Shown: in pieces, positions 18,276-27,647 of the stretch
Layout of the letters: each line of letters begins with the position of its first letter
How positions within the stretch are numbered: position 1 is the stretch's first letter
Notes under the pieces: model-generated
The model's input: only the letters and a program-made list of their open reading frames with translations
What the model was told of the DNA's origin: nothing
Database searches by the model: none
Assembly: GCF_015831355.1 (NCBI RefSeq)
Contig: NZ_JADWYR010000002.1
Span: 868,001 to 932,000 of the forward strand
Direction: 5' to 3'
From: Panacibacter microcysteis
GTDB taxonomy: Bacteria > Bacteroidota > Bacteroidia > Chitinophagales > Chitinophagaceae
Length of the DNA: 64,000 nt
Made by a program: the position numbers and the translations under genes

Positions 18276-18531
18276 GGCGTCAACTGTTGCGTCGCACCCG
18301 TGTACTGCAACGCTGTATGCAACAGCTCCGGGTGTAACAACGCATTTTTTATTCCCGCACTGCCACCCGTTTACACTGCGCAAATAAATTATTTTAACAA
18401 GATAACTGCAACACGGTATAATGATTGCGGCACAGATCCGTTAAAGATTTAACGGGCCGGTGAAACAGATGCTGGCAGCAAATGCTGAAATTTGCACCGG
18501 CGTACAAGAGTGCGACGCAACAAAAGCCCAA
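18276..18531. repeat. REP-like inverted pair
   Basis: Forward half at 18276-18305 (GGCGTCAACTGTTGCGTCGC, then ACCCGTGTAC) and reverse half at 18502-18531 (GTACAAGAGTGCGACGCAAC, then AAAAGCCCA). Both halves carry the GCGTCGC/GCGACGC version. The pair occupies most of the 319-bp gap between aroQ and the next gene; the reverse half ends 37 bp before that ATG, inside its probable leader. Confidence 0.75.
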
Positions 18532-18568
18532 TAGCAGCAATGCAGCTTTGGCCCATAAAACAAAAACT

Positions 18569-19240
18569 ATGTACAGAATCGTATTCATTTGTTTATTGTT
18601 TGCCTTACCCGGCTACAGCCAGTATAAAAGTTTTAAGATTGGTGTAAAAGGAGATACTTTGAATATCGTGGACAATGCCGGCCTGAAGCAGGGCCGCTGG
18701 GTTGTCAGCGTGCCACCGCTGCGCGGAGAGCCGGGCTATGATGAAGAAGGCTATTTTAAAGATGATAAAAAAGAAGGTGTATGGAGAAAGTACAGTACCA
18801 TGGGAGATCTGCAGGCCATTGAAAATTATAAGTATGGTTTTAAGAATGGTAAAAGTTCTTATTACACGGTGTACGGTATTGTAAGGGAAGAAAACTGGAA
18901 AGCGGTAAACCCCGATAATCCCTACGACACGGTGGATGTGCCTGATTTGAATACTGACGCGGTGTATAAGAGAATTGTAAAAGTAGAAGGCACCAATTAC
19001 AGGCATGGCACCTGGACGTTTTATGATCCGCAAACAGGCATGGTGAGTAAAACGGAAGAATATATACTGGATAAGCTTGTATCATCTAAAAAGAATGGTA
19101 CATATGTATTATCCGACAGTTTAAAATATGTGCGTGATACCTCAAAAGCGATTGCCAAACCAAAAGAGGTACTAGACTACGAAAAGAAGAATAAGAAAAA
19201 GAAAATACGGGTAAGAGACGGCGCCACCGGCGTTCAGTAA
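18569..19240 (+). CDS. Secreted MORN-repeat-like protein
   Basis: A 224-residue protein with a signal peptide (MYRIVFICLLFALPGYSQ). The body has MORN-like units in which a Gly-x-Trp step is followed by aromatic pairs: KQGRWVVSVPPL, KEGVWRKYSTMGDLQAIENY, KNGKSSYYTVYG, RHGTWTFYDPQTGMV. This resembles the YwqK-like antitoxin-repeat group seen in many Bacteroidota periplasmic proteins. The C-terminus is very lysine-rich (KKNKKKKIRVRDG). Function unknown. The start at 18569 is chosen for the signal peptide; longer readings translate the repeat. Confidence 0.75.
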   Translation: MYRIVFICLLFALPGYSQYKSFKIGVKGDTLNIVDNAGLKQGRWVVSVPPLRGEPGYDEEGYFKDDKKEGVWRKYSTMGDLQAIENYKYGFKNGKSSYYTVYGIVREENWKAVNPDNPYDTVDVPDLNTDAVYKRIVKVEGTNYRHGTWTFYDPQTGMVSKTEEYILDKLVSSKKNGTYVLSDSLKYVRDTSKAIAKPKEVLDYEKKNKKKKIRVRDGATGVQ

Positions 19241-19249
19241 CTGATCCAC

Positions 19250-19274
19250 AACCTTGCAACTGCAAGGTTTTTTT
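19250..19274 (+). terminator. Rho-independent terminator
   Basis: Stem AACCTTGCA / TGCAAGGTT with a two-base AC loop and a run of seven T, ten bases after the stop of the MORN-like gene. Confidence 0.85.
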
Positions 19275-19458
19275 ATGCCGTGCCAAACGTAGTATTACGG
19301 TTTTTTACAGGGGAAAAAACACCGGTGTGTTTGCAGAGTGCAGAAAGTTTTATCTTTAATACGACCAGGTAAGAAGGAACTGCAGCGCCGAACCTATGAC
19401 AATTACCAGCTTCTTTGCCAACCCCGCTCCTTTTTCTTAACGCACCAAAACTATTAGT

Positions 19459-19968
19459 ATGAAAACTAAACTTATCCAACGCCTGGGAAGTGTTATTCCC
19501 GCCGCAATTGTCTTTGTATGTTTTACTATTTTCAGCAGCCTTGAAAAGGACAAAAAAGCCGCTGCTGCAAGCGATTGCGCAAGTGGCTACACCATGACCA
19601 ATGCAAACCTCAAAAAATTTATGCTCGATTCTTTGCGGGGCATTTCATTTGAAGGTGGTGTGTATGCTAAAGCAGATCTGCTGGCTGCCATCAACAGTTT
19701 AAGTACAAGAGATGATTCCGTCTATCTCGTGAATGTACTGGTCAACTGCACCGAATCGAATGGTACCGACCTGGTACTTACATCCCGTAACACAGATGGT
19801 GTAATGTACGCAAGGGCAAAAAGAATATGCAATTGTCCGCCACCAAAGCCCTGTTGCAGAAATACAGCCTGTGTTGCCAAAATCAAAAGAAGCTGCATTA
19901 CTTACCAGCCTTATCCAACAATCGCTGTGGGCGCAGCCGGCACGGCTATTACTTATGCAAATGAATAA
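19459..19968 (+). CDS. Cysteine-rich exported protein of unknown function
   Basis: A 169-residue protein with an N-terminal hydrophobic segment (IPAAIVFVCFTIFSSL) that may be a signal anchor. The middle part is helical (NANLKKFMLDSLRGISFEGG). Residues ~118-140 hold a tight cysteine cluster (ICNCPPPKPCCRNTACVAKI, then KRSC), suggesting disulfides or metal binding outside the cytoplasm. I do not recognise the family. It ends 20 bp before the sensor kinase gene, so it may be co-transcribed with it and could be an input to, or partner of, the kinase; that is inference from spacing only. Confidence 0.65.
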   Translation: MKTKLIQRLGSVIPAAIVFVCFTIFSSLEKDKKAAAASDCASGYTMTNANLKKFMLDSLRGISFEGGVYAKADLLAAINSLSTRDDSVYLVNVLVNCTESNGTDLVLTSRNTDGVMYARAKRICNCPPPKPCCRNTACVAKIKRSCITYQPYPTIAVGAAGTAITYANE

Positions 19969-19988
19969 AGTACCCGCAACAAAAAACG

Positions 19989-22900
19989 GTGGCACATATT
20001 ACTAACCGCGGAGCCTGCGGGTATACATTCAAGCTGCCGGTAAAGTATCGCCTGCTTTACTGGCTGGTGATGTTTTGCTCCGGTGCTGTTGCGCAAACCG
20101 GTGGGTACAATTTTGACAATGTAAATGGTGTGCCGGGCATATCCGGTATTTCTGTAACTGCTGTTGTGCAGGATAGTACAGGATATATATGGCTGGGAAC
20201 AGTTGACGGGCTAAAAAAATTTGATGGCTATACAGCAACAACCTATCGTCACAAAACAGATGACCGGTATTCGCTTGCAGACAATGAGATCGTAAGTTTA
20301 TGTGTCGATGCTGATAATAACATCTGGGCGGGCACCATTAACGGGTTGAGTGTACTCAACAGGAAAACCAACCTGTTTCAATCTTTCATGCACGCTGGTA
20401 ACAGCAATAGCGGTATATGCGGGAATGTGATTACCGGTCTAACAAAAGATGCAGAGGGCAATATATTGGTAGCCACCTACGATGGTGGGCTTTGTATTGC
20501 CAGGAAAGATAACAATACCTACAGTTTTACAAAAACATACCGGGCAATCAATACCAGCGCCCCTGTGCTTACACAACTTTTTTCAACCTGTTTTGATGCC
20601 AGTAAGAATCTATGGGCTGCCACAGAAAGCGGCCTGTTCTTTTTCAGTAAAGATGGCACTGTGTTGAAAAAGTTTACGGCCGCGGGCAACAGCGGTACCA
20701 ACATTACCAATTCCAGTGTCTTTAAATTATGGCCCATGAACGACGGATCAGTCTGGATCAGTGGAAAAGGAATGCTGGACAGGATTACCTGCGATCCGGG
20801 AAACAACAACCGTTTTACTGTACGTCATTTTTTACCCTTCGTTGCCGGAACGCGCAATTTAAACAGCTGGAACATCAACGATTTTATTATTGACAGGCAT
20901 AACAACGGCTGGATAGCAACAAATGATTTTGGCATCATAAAATTTAGCCTTGCCATAGACAGCGTGTACAATGTGGAACGATATCAAAGCAATGAAATGA
21001 CAGCTAACAGCCTGGGTAGCTCTTTATGCAACGACCTTTTTGAAGACAAAACGGGAACGGTCTGGATTGGTACGGAAAAAGGTGTTTCCAAATATATTCC
21101 GGCCAAAAAGCGATTTAGTGAATATATGAAACCGGCACCCTTGCAAACGGGCAGAGATATATTGGCCATATTACACGATAACCGCCGGCGCACCTGGATA
21201 GGATATGATGCTGACACAATCCTGGTAACTGACATGCACAACAATAAGCGTCTCGACATGCAATTAAAACTGCCGGGATTGCAAAAAAATCTGATTGACC
21301 AGGTAAACTGCGTTATACAGGGTGCAGATAACAGCATTTACATTGGAACATTATTGCAGGGTGTGTTTGTACTAAAAGACACGCGGGGCAATTTAGAGAA
21401 GCGGCAAAACTGGCGACAGCTTAACAGGCAAAATACACCTGAACTTATTAGTAACGATATATTTTGTTTTGCCAAAGACACTGCAGGAAATATATGGATC
21501 GGAACATACAAAGGTGCCTGTAAATACCTGCCCGCAACAGGTAAGCTGATACCGGTTTACACATCCCCCACAAAAAAAGCCATGCCGGGCTACAGTGTTT
21601 TTGCTATTGCATGCGACAGCAAAGGCAATGCTCTTTGTGGCACCGATGATGGTTTGGTAATGCTGAAAACAGATGGCAGCACCACTGTGTACCGCCACAT
21701 CGCAAGTGATACAACCTCGATCAGTCACGACCAGGTGAATTGTATTTATACAACAAAAAACGGGCAGGTATTCGTTGGTACAAAAACAGGGCTCAACCTG
21801 TTTGATATGGCAACCGGTAGTTTTAAACGTATCACAGCAAACGAGGGATCATTTGAAGAATCTGTAAGAAGTATACAGGAAGATCATTTGGGCAACCTTT
21901 GGCTGGGTACTTACCACGGGCTGGTAAAGTACAACCGGCAATTGCACACGCTCCATACCTACACAACTGTGGATGGCCTGGCTTCTGACCAGTTTTTAAA
22001 CAATGCCTGTGCAATTGACGATGCCGGTAAAATGTATTTTGGCAGCAAAAAAGGGCTGGTTGTTTTTGATCCTGCCGCCGTAGCTGCAGACACCAATACT
22101 TACCCGGTTGTAATTACAAATATAAAAATACTGAACACCGGTTTAGATGCCACAGGAGATACGGCGCTGCAGCAGCAATTCAATGTATACCGGTCATTGC
22201 ACCTTGACTACAGTCAAAATTTTCTGTCTTTTGAATTTGCTGCATTGAACTATAACAACAGTTCTTCCGGTTATATGTACATGATGGAAGGGCTTGATAA
22301 AGACTGGATAAAAGCAGGAACCAAAAGGTTTGCAGATTACACGGCCATAAAACCCGGAACATACTTTTTTAAAGTAAAGGCCGCAAACAGTGATGGAGTA
22401 TGGAACAATACACCTGCCATGTTGAAAATTGTTATTACACCACCCTGGTGGCAAACCTGGTGGTTCTACCTGTTGATGAGTTGCACCATTACGGCAATCG
22501 TATATGCCGTTTACCGCATCAGGATTAACCAGTTGATGAAGTTGTACAACCTGAGGAGCAATATTGCCAAAGACCTGCATGATGATGTTGGCTCAGCGCT
22601 CAGCAGTATTTCTTTGTTAAGCAATATGGCGCAGCAGGGCAAAACCACCGCACACCTTCAGCCACAGGAAATTTTTTCACGTATTGGCGACACATCAAAA
22701 AAGATGATAGACCTGATGGATGATATTGTGTGGAGCGTGAACCCGGATAATGACCGCTTTGCTAACATGCTTGTGCGTATGCGTGAGTATGCAGCAGAAA
22801 TGCTGGAGGCAAAAGAGATTGACTTTTCGTTTAGCGCAGATACCAACACCGGCGACCTGAAGATCCCCATGCAGATGCGCAAAGATTATTTTTTGATTTA

Positions 22901-23150
22901 TAAAGAAGCCATCAACAACCTGGCAAAATATGCCTGCGCTTCCAACGCCGCAATCTGTATTACGCATCGTACAAAGGCACTTGTAACTATTATACAGGAT
23001 GATGGTAAAGGTTTCGATCCACGAATGGTACATGCAGGAAACGGTTTAAAAAATATGCAGCAACGCGCTGCCCATTTAAAGGCGTCATTGAAAATTGATA
23101 CAGCGCCGGCCAGGGGAACCACCATTACGCTAACAATGGTTGTACCATAA
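19989..23150 (+). CDS. Sensor histidine kinase with beta-propeller input (Reg_prop/Y_Y_Y)
   Basis: A 1053-residue two-component kinase. A signal region (residues ~18-36) precedes about 14 propeller blades recognisable by the Trp-x-Gly-Thr pattern (GYIWLGTVDGLKKF, TVWIGTEKGVSKY, NLWLGTYHGLVKY), then a Y_Y_Y domain, a membrane helix near residues 818-843 (WFYLLMSCTITAIVYAVY), and a HisKA_3 domain with the phosphate acceptor His864 in DLHDDVGSALSS. The ATPase has NNLAKYACASNA and DDGKGFDP. It starts with GTG; a later ATG (residue 28) is inside the signal region and less likely. The response regulator follows 45 bp downstream. Confidence 0.92.
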   Translation: MAHITNRGACGYTFKLPVKYRLLYWLVMFCSGAVAQTGGYNFDNVNGVPGISGISVTAVVQDSTGYIWLGTVDGLKKFDGYTATTYRHKTDDRYSLADNEIVSLCVDADNNIWAGTINGLSVLNRKTNLFQSFMHAGNSNSGICGNVITGLTKDAEGNILVATYDGGLCIARKDNNTYSFTKTYRAINTSAPVLTQLFSTCFDASKNLWAATESGLFFFSKDGTVLKKFTAAGNSGTNITNSSVFKLWPMNDGSVWISGKGMLDRITCDPGNNNRFTVRHFLPFVAGTRNLNSWNINDFIIDRHNNGWIATNDFGIIKFSLAIDSVYNVERYQSNEMTANSLGSSLCNDLFEDKTGTVWIGTEKGVSKYIPAKKRFSEYMKPAPLQTGRDILAILHDNRRRTWIGYDADTILVTDMHNNKRLDMQLKLPGLQKNLIDQVNCVIQGADNSIYIGTLLQGVFVLKDTRGNLEKRQNWRQLNRQNTPELISNDIFCFAKDTAGNIWIGTYKGACKYLPATGKLIPVYTSPTKKAMPGYSVFAIACDSKGNALCGTDDGLVMLKTDGSTTVYRHIASDTTSISHDQVNCIYTTKNGQVFVGTKTGLNLFDMATGSFKRITANEGSFEESVRSIQEDHLGNLWLGTYHGLVKYNRQLHTLHTYTTVDGLASDQFLNNACAIDDAGKMYFGSKKGLVVFDPAAVAADTNTYPVVITNIKILNTGLDATGDTALQQQFNVYRSLHLDYSQNFLSFEFAALNYNNSSSGYMYMMEGLDKDWIKAGTKRFADYTAIKPGTYFFKVKAANSDGVWNNTPAMLKIVITPPWWQTWWFYLLMSCTITAIVYAVYRIRINQLMKLYNLRSNIAKDLHDDVGSALSSISLLSNMAQQGKTTAHLQPQEIFSRIGDTSKKMIDLMDDIVWSVNPDNDRFANMLVRMREYAAEMLEAKEIDFSFSADTNTGDLKIPMQMRKDYFLIYKEAINNLAKYACASNAAICITHRTKALVTIIQDDGKGFDPRMVHAGNGLKNMQQRAAHLKASLKIDTAPARGTTITLTMVVP

Positions 23151-23195
23151 AAGTGGTAGTGCAGTATTCCTTACAGGTTTTTAATTTTACAACAC

Positions 23196-23828
23196 ATGAT
23201 CAAAGTAGTAATATACGAAGATGACATCCACTTCAGGGAAACACTCTCCATACTGGTAAATGGTACCGATGGTTTTGAACTGAAAGGCGCGTATGAAAAC
23301 TGCAGCGATGTAGAAAAGCAAATCAAAAAACTACTGCCTCATGTAGTGCTGATGGATATTCATATGCCCGGTACCGATGGCCTTGAAGGACTACAGAAGA
23401 TACGGGGAATAGCGCCCGACACCCTTGTTATTATGTTTACCGTATTTGATGATAACGAAAGAATATTCCAGGCCATATGCAATGGTGCCAGCGGCTACCT
23501 GCTCAAAAAAACACCACCCGCCAAAATTCTTGAAGCCATTACAGATGTATACAATGGTGGTGCACCAATGACCTCTGCAGTAGCACGTAAAATATTACAG
23601 ATGTTCCCCAAAATGCCTGCACGCAGCAGCGAGATTGATAAGCTGTCTGCCAGAGAACAGGAAATTCTGCAACTGCTTATGAAAGGCTTTAGTTATAAAA
23701 TGATTGCCGGCGAATTAAACATAACGCTTGAGACTGTGCGCACCCATATTAAACGCATATATGAAAAACTCCACGTACATTCTGCACAGGAGGCCATCAA
23801 TAAAATATTCCCGCAAAGAAATATATAA
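23196..23828 (+). CDS. NarL/LuxR-type response regulator
   Basis: A 210-residue protein. Receiver domain (1-125): acidic pair in YEDDIHF, phospho-acceptor Asp54 in VVLMDIHMPG, Thr/Ser in IMFTVFDD and Lys in YLLKKTPPAK. C-terminal GerE/LuxR helix-turn-helix (about 149-192): LSAREQEILQLLMKGFSY and LNITLETVRTHIKRIYEKL. It is the cognate partner of the upstream HisKA_3 kinase, a family that pairs with NarL-type regulators. Targets are unknown; the next gene, a surface protein, is a candidate by position only. Confidence 0.94.
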   Translation: MIKVVIYEDDIHFRETLSILVNGTDGFELKGAYENCSDVEKQIKKLLPHVVLMDIHMPGTDGLEGLQKIRGIAPDTLVIMFTVFDDNERIFQAICNGASGYLLKKTPPAKILEAITDVYNGGAPMTSAVARKILQMFPKMPARSSEIDKLSAREQEILQLLMKGFSYKMIAGELNITLETVRTHIKRIYEKLHVHSAQEAINKIFPQRNI

Positions 23829-23858
23829 GATTTTTTGGTACCCGGCTGCAACGCATTC

Positions 23859-24298
23859 CTCATCGCCTGTTGCGTCGCACTCTTGTACTGTTGAAGCGTT
23901 GCCGGGCAAATGCGAAGATCCTGGCGTAACACATGCATCTCTCCCGCTGCCTGTATAACACACAAAACTTTTTTATGCTGTTTACACACTGCTTGTTAAA
24001 CTTCATTTGCGTTTTACTTTTTATTTACTGTAGTGGCCTGTTGTACCATCATTATGGTACAAAAAACACAACACCGCACTGGCCTGTAACATAGAAGTGG
24101 TATTGCTAAAGCATTGCTGCCACAGCAACTTTGTATTGTTGATAATGCAATACACAAACATGATAAAACCCGCAGGCAGTTACTGTAAACACGCACTGTT
24201 GCACCCGGGAAAAACAGTTTGTTTATTGCTGCGCAGACACACCCGGCGCTGTTGCACAATGTTATACAGTACAAGAGTGCGACGCAACAGCAGCTTCA
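23859..24298. repeat. REP-like inverted pair, widely spaced
   Basis: Forward half at 23859-23888 (CTCATCGCCTGTTGCGTCGC, then ACTCTTGTAC) and reverse half at 24269-24298 (GTACAAGAGTGCGACGCAAC, then AGCAGCTTCA). Spacing of about 380 bp is the largest of the pairs. The pair fills much of the 581-bp gap between the response regulator and the S74 protein; I see no gene within. Confidence 0.75.
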
Positions 24299-24409
24299 TG
24301 CATATACTGCTGCCGGGCTCATCATTTTTTTCCTGCAAAAAAGCAATCATCATCAATAAAATGTAACAGGTATAAACACCAACACACACCAAAACAAAAT
24401 CTATAAAAC

Positions 24410-26251
24410 ATGAAAACGAAAAAACTCATTGCTGCCACACAGGTTATTGCGGCCATTATTGCATGCAACACAGTGGCACATGCGCAATCCTGGAACATCA
24501 ATGGAAATGCCAACATTGCTGCCGGTACAAATTATCTTGGCACATCAGACCCCAACGATCTTGTATTCCGCACCAATGCCCTGGAGCGTGGCAGGTTGCT
24601 TGGCGTTGGCGGCACCTGGCGCTTTGGCTCTGCTGCCAACAATATGCAGGTAGACTCTTTAGGCAAACTATCGTTCAATGGCAATGGCGTATACCAGGTT
24701 GCCGGCAACAAATATGCTTTCCAATATAAGAACGATCCGGACTTTGGCCTTTACTTCAACTCATCAGATGTGCGCTACGAGTTCAGGAACGGCACAGCGC
24801 AGCCCGTGTTTTACATTGATGCGGGCACAGGTGCATTATCTGTCGGCAATTTTGCTACAGGCGTTAATTACCTGCTGCCATCTGCAAGAGGTCTCAACAA
24901 CCAGGTGCTGAAAACCGATGGTGCAGGAAATGTTTCGTGGAGCACAGATGCAAACACCACGTACACTGCAGGCGCAGGCCTCAGCCTTGCAGGCACAACA
25001 TTTACGAATGCAGCACCGGACCAGGTAGTTTCTCTAACGGGTACAAACGGTATATCTGCCAGTGGCACGTATCCAAACTTTACCCTTAGCGGCAGCGGTT
25101 TGTGGCGCATCAGAGGCAACGATGCAACAAACCCCGCAACAGATTTTATTGGTACAACTGATCTGCAGGGGCTTGCGTTCAGAACAAACAACCTGGAAAG
25201 AATGCGTATAGCCAGTGGTGGTAATGTAGGTATTGGCACGGTCAATCCCAATGCAACACTGCACGTGGCTACCGGCACAGAAGCAACACTGGCCGGCGGT
25301 GGTTATATGATTGTAGGTACTTCTCCGGGTGGCACCAACCTGCAGTTTGATGACAATGAAATACAGGCAAGAAGCGCCGGCCTTGCCAATACACTCAATC
25401 TGAACCCCGGTGGCGGAAGCGTTTTTATCGGCGGTAACCTGGATGTAAACGGCTCTGTTGGCTTCGGATCTGTGGAAACATTCTCAGACGGCGGAAGTTT
25501 TACCATCAATTCAAATTCTGATATCAATCCTTCTACTGATAATGCGCGCGGCCTCGGCGATGCAAGCCTGCGCTGGACAGATGTTTGGGCGGTTGATGGT
25601 ACCATCAACACATCGGATGAACGCGATAAAAAGAATATACGCGACCTCGACTACGGACTGAAAGAAATCATGAAACTGCGCGCTGTAAAATTCAACTGGA
25701 AAAACGCGGTAGCAAATGATGACAAGGTTGGCCTTATTGCGCAGGAACTAAAAAAAGTATTGCCTGAAGTAGTAAGAGATTACGAATACAGAACGGATGA
25801 GGCAACAGGGAAAAAAGAGAAAGTGCCCACAGAGCGCATGGGTGTAATGTACTCAGATATTATACCGGTGCTTATACGTGCCATACAGGAACAGCAGCAA
25901 CAGATAGACGCGCTTAAAAAATTAAATGGTACTGGCGCAGTTGCTGCAACACCAACTGCAGAGCAGGTTAGCGCTGTAAACGTAAAACTCAGCAATGCCG
26001 CGCTGGAACAAAATGTTCCCAACCCGCTGCGCAGCACCACCAGCATACGTTACAACATTCCTGCAGATGCAGTAAACGCATCGTTGCTCATTACAGATAT
26101 GGGCGGTAAAAACATCAGGCAGATCAGTTTAAAAACAGGGGCTGGTGTAGTAAATATTGATGCGACAGCACTAAACGCCGGCACATACAATTATACACTG
26201 ATTGTAGATGGCCGTAACATTGAAACCAAAAGAATGATCGTTGCTAAATAA
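24410..26251 (+). CDS. Surface protein with S74 chaperone domain and T9SS tail
   Basis: A 613-residue protein with a signal peptide cut after AHAQ. The body repeats modules with NPATDFIGTTDLQGLAFRTN and NLERMRIASGGNVGIGT, as in tail-fibre-like collagenous surface proteins. Residues ~405-500 are an intramolecular chaperone of the peptidase S74 type: NTSDERDKKNIRDLDYGL, LRAVKFNWKN, VGLIAQELKKVLPEVV, with the Ser and Lys of the self-cleavage site in SDERDKKN. The final ~85 residues (LEQNVPNPLRSTTSIRYNI ... IETKRMIVAK) are a T9SS sorting domain. Trimeric fibre assembly followed by export is the likely picture. Confidence 0.88.
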   Translation: MKTKKLIAATQVIAAIIACNTVAHAQSWNINGNANIAAGTNYLGTSDPNDLVFRTNALERGRLLGVGGTWRFGSAANNMQVDSLGKLSFNGNGVYQVAGNKYAFQYKNDPDFGLYFNSSDVRYEFRNGTAQPVFYIDAGTGALSVGNFATGVNYLLPSARGLNNQVLKTDGAGNVSWSTDANTTYTAGAGLSLAGTTFTNAAPDQVVSLTGTNGISASGTYPNFTLSGSGLWRIRGNDATNPATDFIGTTDLQGLAFRTNNLERMRIASGGNVGIGTVNPNATLHVATGTEATLAGGGYMIVGTSPGGTNLQFDDNEIQARSAGLANTLNLNPGGGSVFIGGNLDVNGSVGFGSVETFSDGGSFTINSNSDINPSTDNARGLGDASLRWTDVWAVDGTINTSDERDKKNIRDLDYGLKEIMKLRAVKFNWKNAVANDDKVGLIAQELKKVLPEVVRDYEYRTDEATGKKEKVPTERMGVMYSDIIPVLIRAIQEQQQQIDALKKLNGTGAVAATPTAEQVSAVNVKLSNAALEQNVPNPLRSTTSIRYNIPADAVNASLLITDMGGKNIRQISLKTGAGVVNIDATALNAGTYNYTLIVDGRNIETKRMIVAK

Positions 26252-26322
26252 AGTGTAGTATTAGAAACACCCGGGCATCGTTTCTACGGTGCCCGCTTTT
26301 TTTCAGCCTAAAATATTTTTGT

Positions 26323-26532
26323 ATGAAAACGCTAACCAATATAATAATTGCCTGCCTCTTAATCATGACCGCTTCCTGCAGCAAAAAAGCAGATGAACCG
26401 CAGCAGTGTAAAACCTGCGCCGCACACCAGGGGCCCGAAGGAACCACTATCGAAACAAAAGAGGTTTGCACAGATGATGAAGAAGCTGCCTTTAAAAGAA
26501 CCTACGTGGAGTTTACGGTTGCGTGTGAATGA
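26323..26532 (+). CDS. Small lipoprotein of unknown function
   Basis: A 69-residue lipoprotein: signal MKTLTNIIIACLLIMTASCS with the lipobox Cys at about residue 19, followed by a short domain holding three more cysteines (CKTCAAHQGPEGTTI, KEVCTDDEE, FTVACE). It starts 72 bp after the S74 protein and may share its transcript. The family is not recognised; such short Cys-containing lipoproteins are common in Chitinophagaceae. Confidence 0.65.
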   Translation: MKTLTNIIIACLLIMTASCSKKADEPQQCKTCAAHQGPEGTTIETKEVCTDDEEAAFKRTYVEFTVACE

Positions 26533-26558
26533 TTGCTTGGTCAGCAGTGGTTTTTTAT

Positions 26559-26590
26559 GGCATCACCTGTTGCCACGCTCGGTTCAGGGT
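26559..26590 (+). repeat. Degenerate REP-like half-element
   Basis: GGCATCACCTGTTGCCACGC followed by TCGGTTCAG. It is recognisable through its left part and through the upstream TTGGTCAGCAGTGG flank shared with the copy at 41046, but the right half has diverged. Confidence 0.6.
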
Positions 26591-26706
26591 TCCGTTTTTA
26601 TGGCGGCTGCAGCGTTCAGTTTAGTACATCTGCTTAAGTTCATTGTTTGTACTTCAGTAATACTGCGCCCGTTATTTATCAACCATAATCTTTCGCACAA
26701 ATATTG

Positions 26707-26738
26707 AAAGCTGTCCTGTACGGGAACAGCTTTTTTTT
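26707..26738 (+). terminator. Rho-independent terminator
   Basis: Stem AAAGCTGT / ACAGCTTT, loop CCTGTACGGGA with an internal pairing, and eight T. It closes the S74/lipoprotein region. From here to 27136 (about 400 bp) I see only AT-rich DNA and no gene I can support. Confidence 0.75.
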
Positions 26739-27136
26739 GTGCAATAAAACTGCATTGCAGCCATCTGCAACAGATACCGGCCACATGAAAATTTATCCGT
26801 ATAGCATTTGATGAAATTGCCTGATGTTTCCTGTTGTATTGTTGCTACTTATTATATACGGTTGATGGTACTTATTTACATACTTCGTAACTTCCGTGTT
26901 CACGGTAAACGGTACGCATTTTCTTTTTCCTTCAACAGTATAGTGCTTTTTGCTGGCAGTAATGTTAAGCAGTTAATTGACAGCAGGCAACTCCACCAGT
27001 TCCTGTTGTTATATATTATCATTGTGAACAGGGCAAGGATTAGTCAGAGCTTTGTAAATTAAAATTTTTCAATTTTACTAGGTTTTTATTATAAAAACTT
27101 TATTTTTATTTACCAATACTATAAAAACTGCATAGA

Positions 27137-27613
27137 ATGGACGAAAAAATGGATAAGCTGGATTTTGAGATTCTTAGAGAGTTACAGAAAGATGGAGCAA
27201 TGTCACTCACCATTATCGCCAAACATCTGGATGTTTCCATCGGCACCATACGAAACAGGCTTTCCAGGTTAACAGAAGAAAAAACAGTACAGATCATTGG
27301 TCGTGTAGATCCTGCAAAAGTTGGCTTTCATGCATATGCCCGCATTTTTATCAGCGTAAAGCCGGCAAAATTTATACAGGATACGGCAGGCAAATTATCA
27401 GAACTGCCTGAGGTAAGTTTTCTTGCAATGATCTCCGGTAAATACGACCTGGAATTAAACGTTCAGTGTCGCAACAATGACCACCTCATCGAACTGATGG
27501 AAAAAATACATACCATAGAAGGTGTGTACGAAACCGAAACAAATATGTACCTGAAGGTTTTTAAAATAGCTCAGCCCGATCTTGATCTGGTTAAAGACCT
27601 CTGGACAAAATAA
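27137..27613 (+). CDS. Lrp/AsnC-family transcription regulator
   Basis: A 158-residue regulator. The N-terminal winged helix-turn-helix is complete (LDFEILRELQKDGAMSLTII, LDVSIGTIRNRLSRLTEEK), followed by the RAM/ACT-like effector domain (GFHAYARIFISVKPAKF, FLAMISGKYDLELNVQC, IHTIEGVYETETNMYLKVFK). Such proteins sense amino acids or related nitrogen compounds as octamers. It lies 34 bp before the susC-like gene, same strand, at the head of the amine/GABA catabolic cluster, and is the obvious candidate for its regulator. Confidence 0.93.
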   Translation: MDEKMDKLDFEILRELQKDGAMSLTIIAKHLDVSIGTIRNRLSRLTEEKTVQIIGRVDPAKVGFHAYARIFISVKPAKFIQDTAGKLSELPEVSFLAMISGKYDLELNVQCRNNDHLIELMEKIHTIEGVYETETNMYLKVFKIAQPDLDLVKDLWTK

Positions 27614-27647
27614 CATTGCTGCCATTTACCATAAAACCAAACCGCTT

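Noticed and set aside
24097-24366. Possible small gene between the REP halves upstream of the S74 protein
   Set aside because: Cys/His/Leu-rich translation of repeat flanks; ends in the reverse REP half.
26808-27062. 84-codon open frame before the Lrp gene
   Set aside because: AT-rich, no ribosome site, no recognisable domain; the region is better read as the promoter area of the catabolic cluster.
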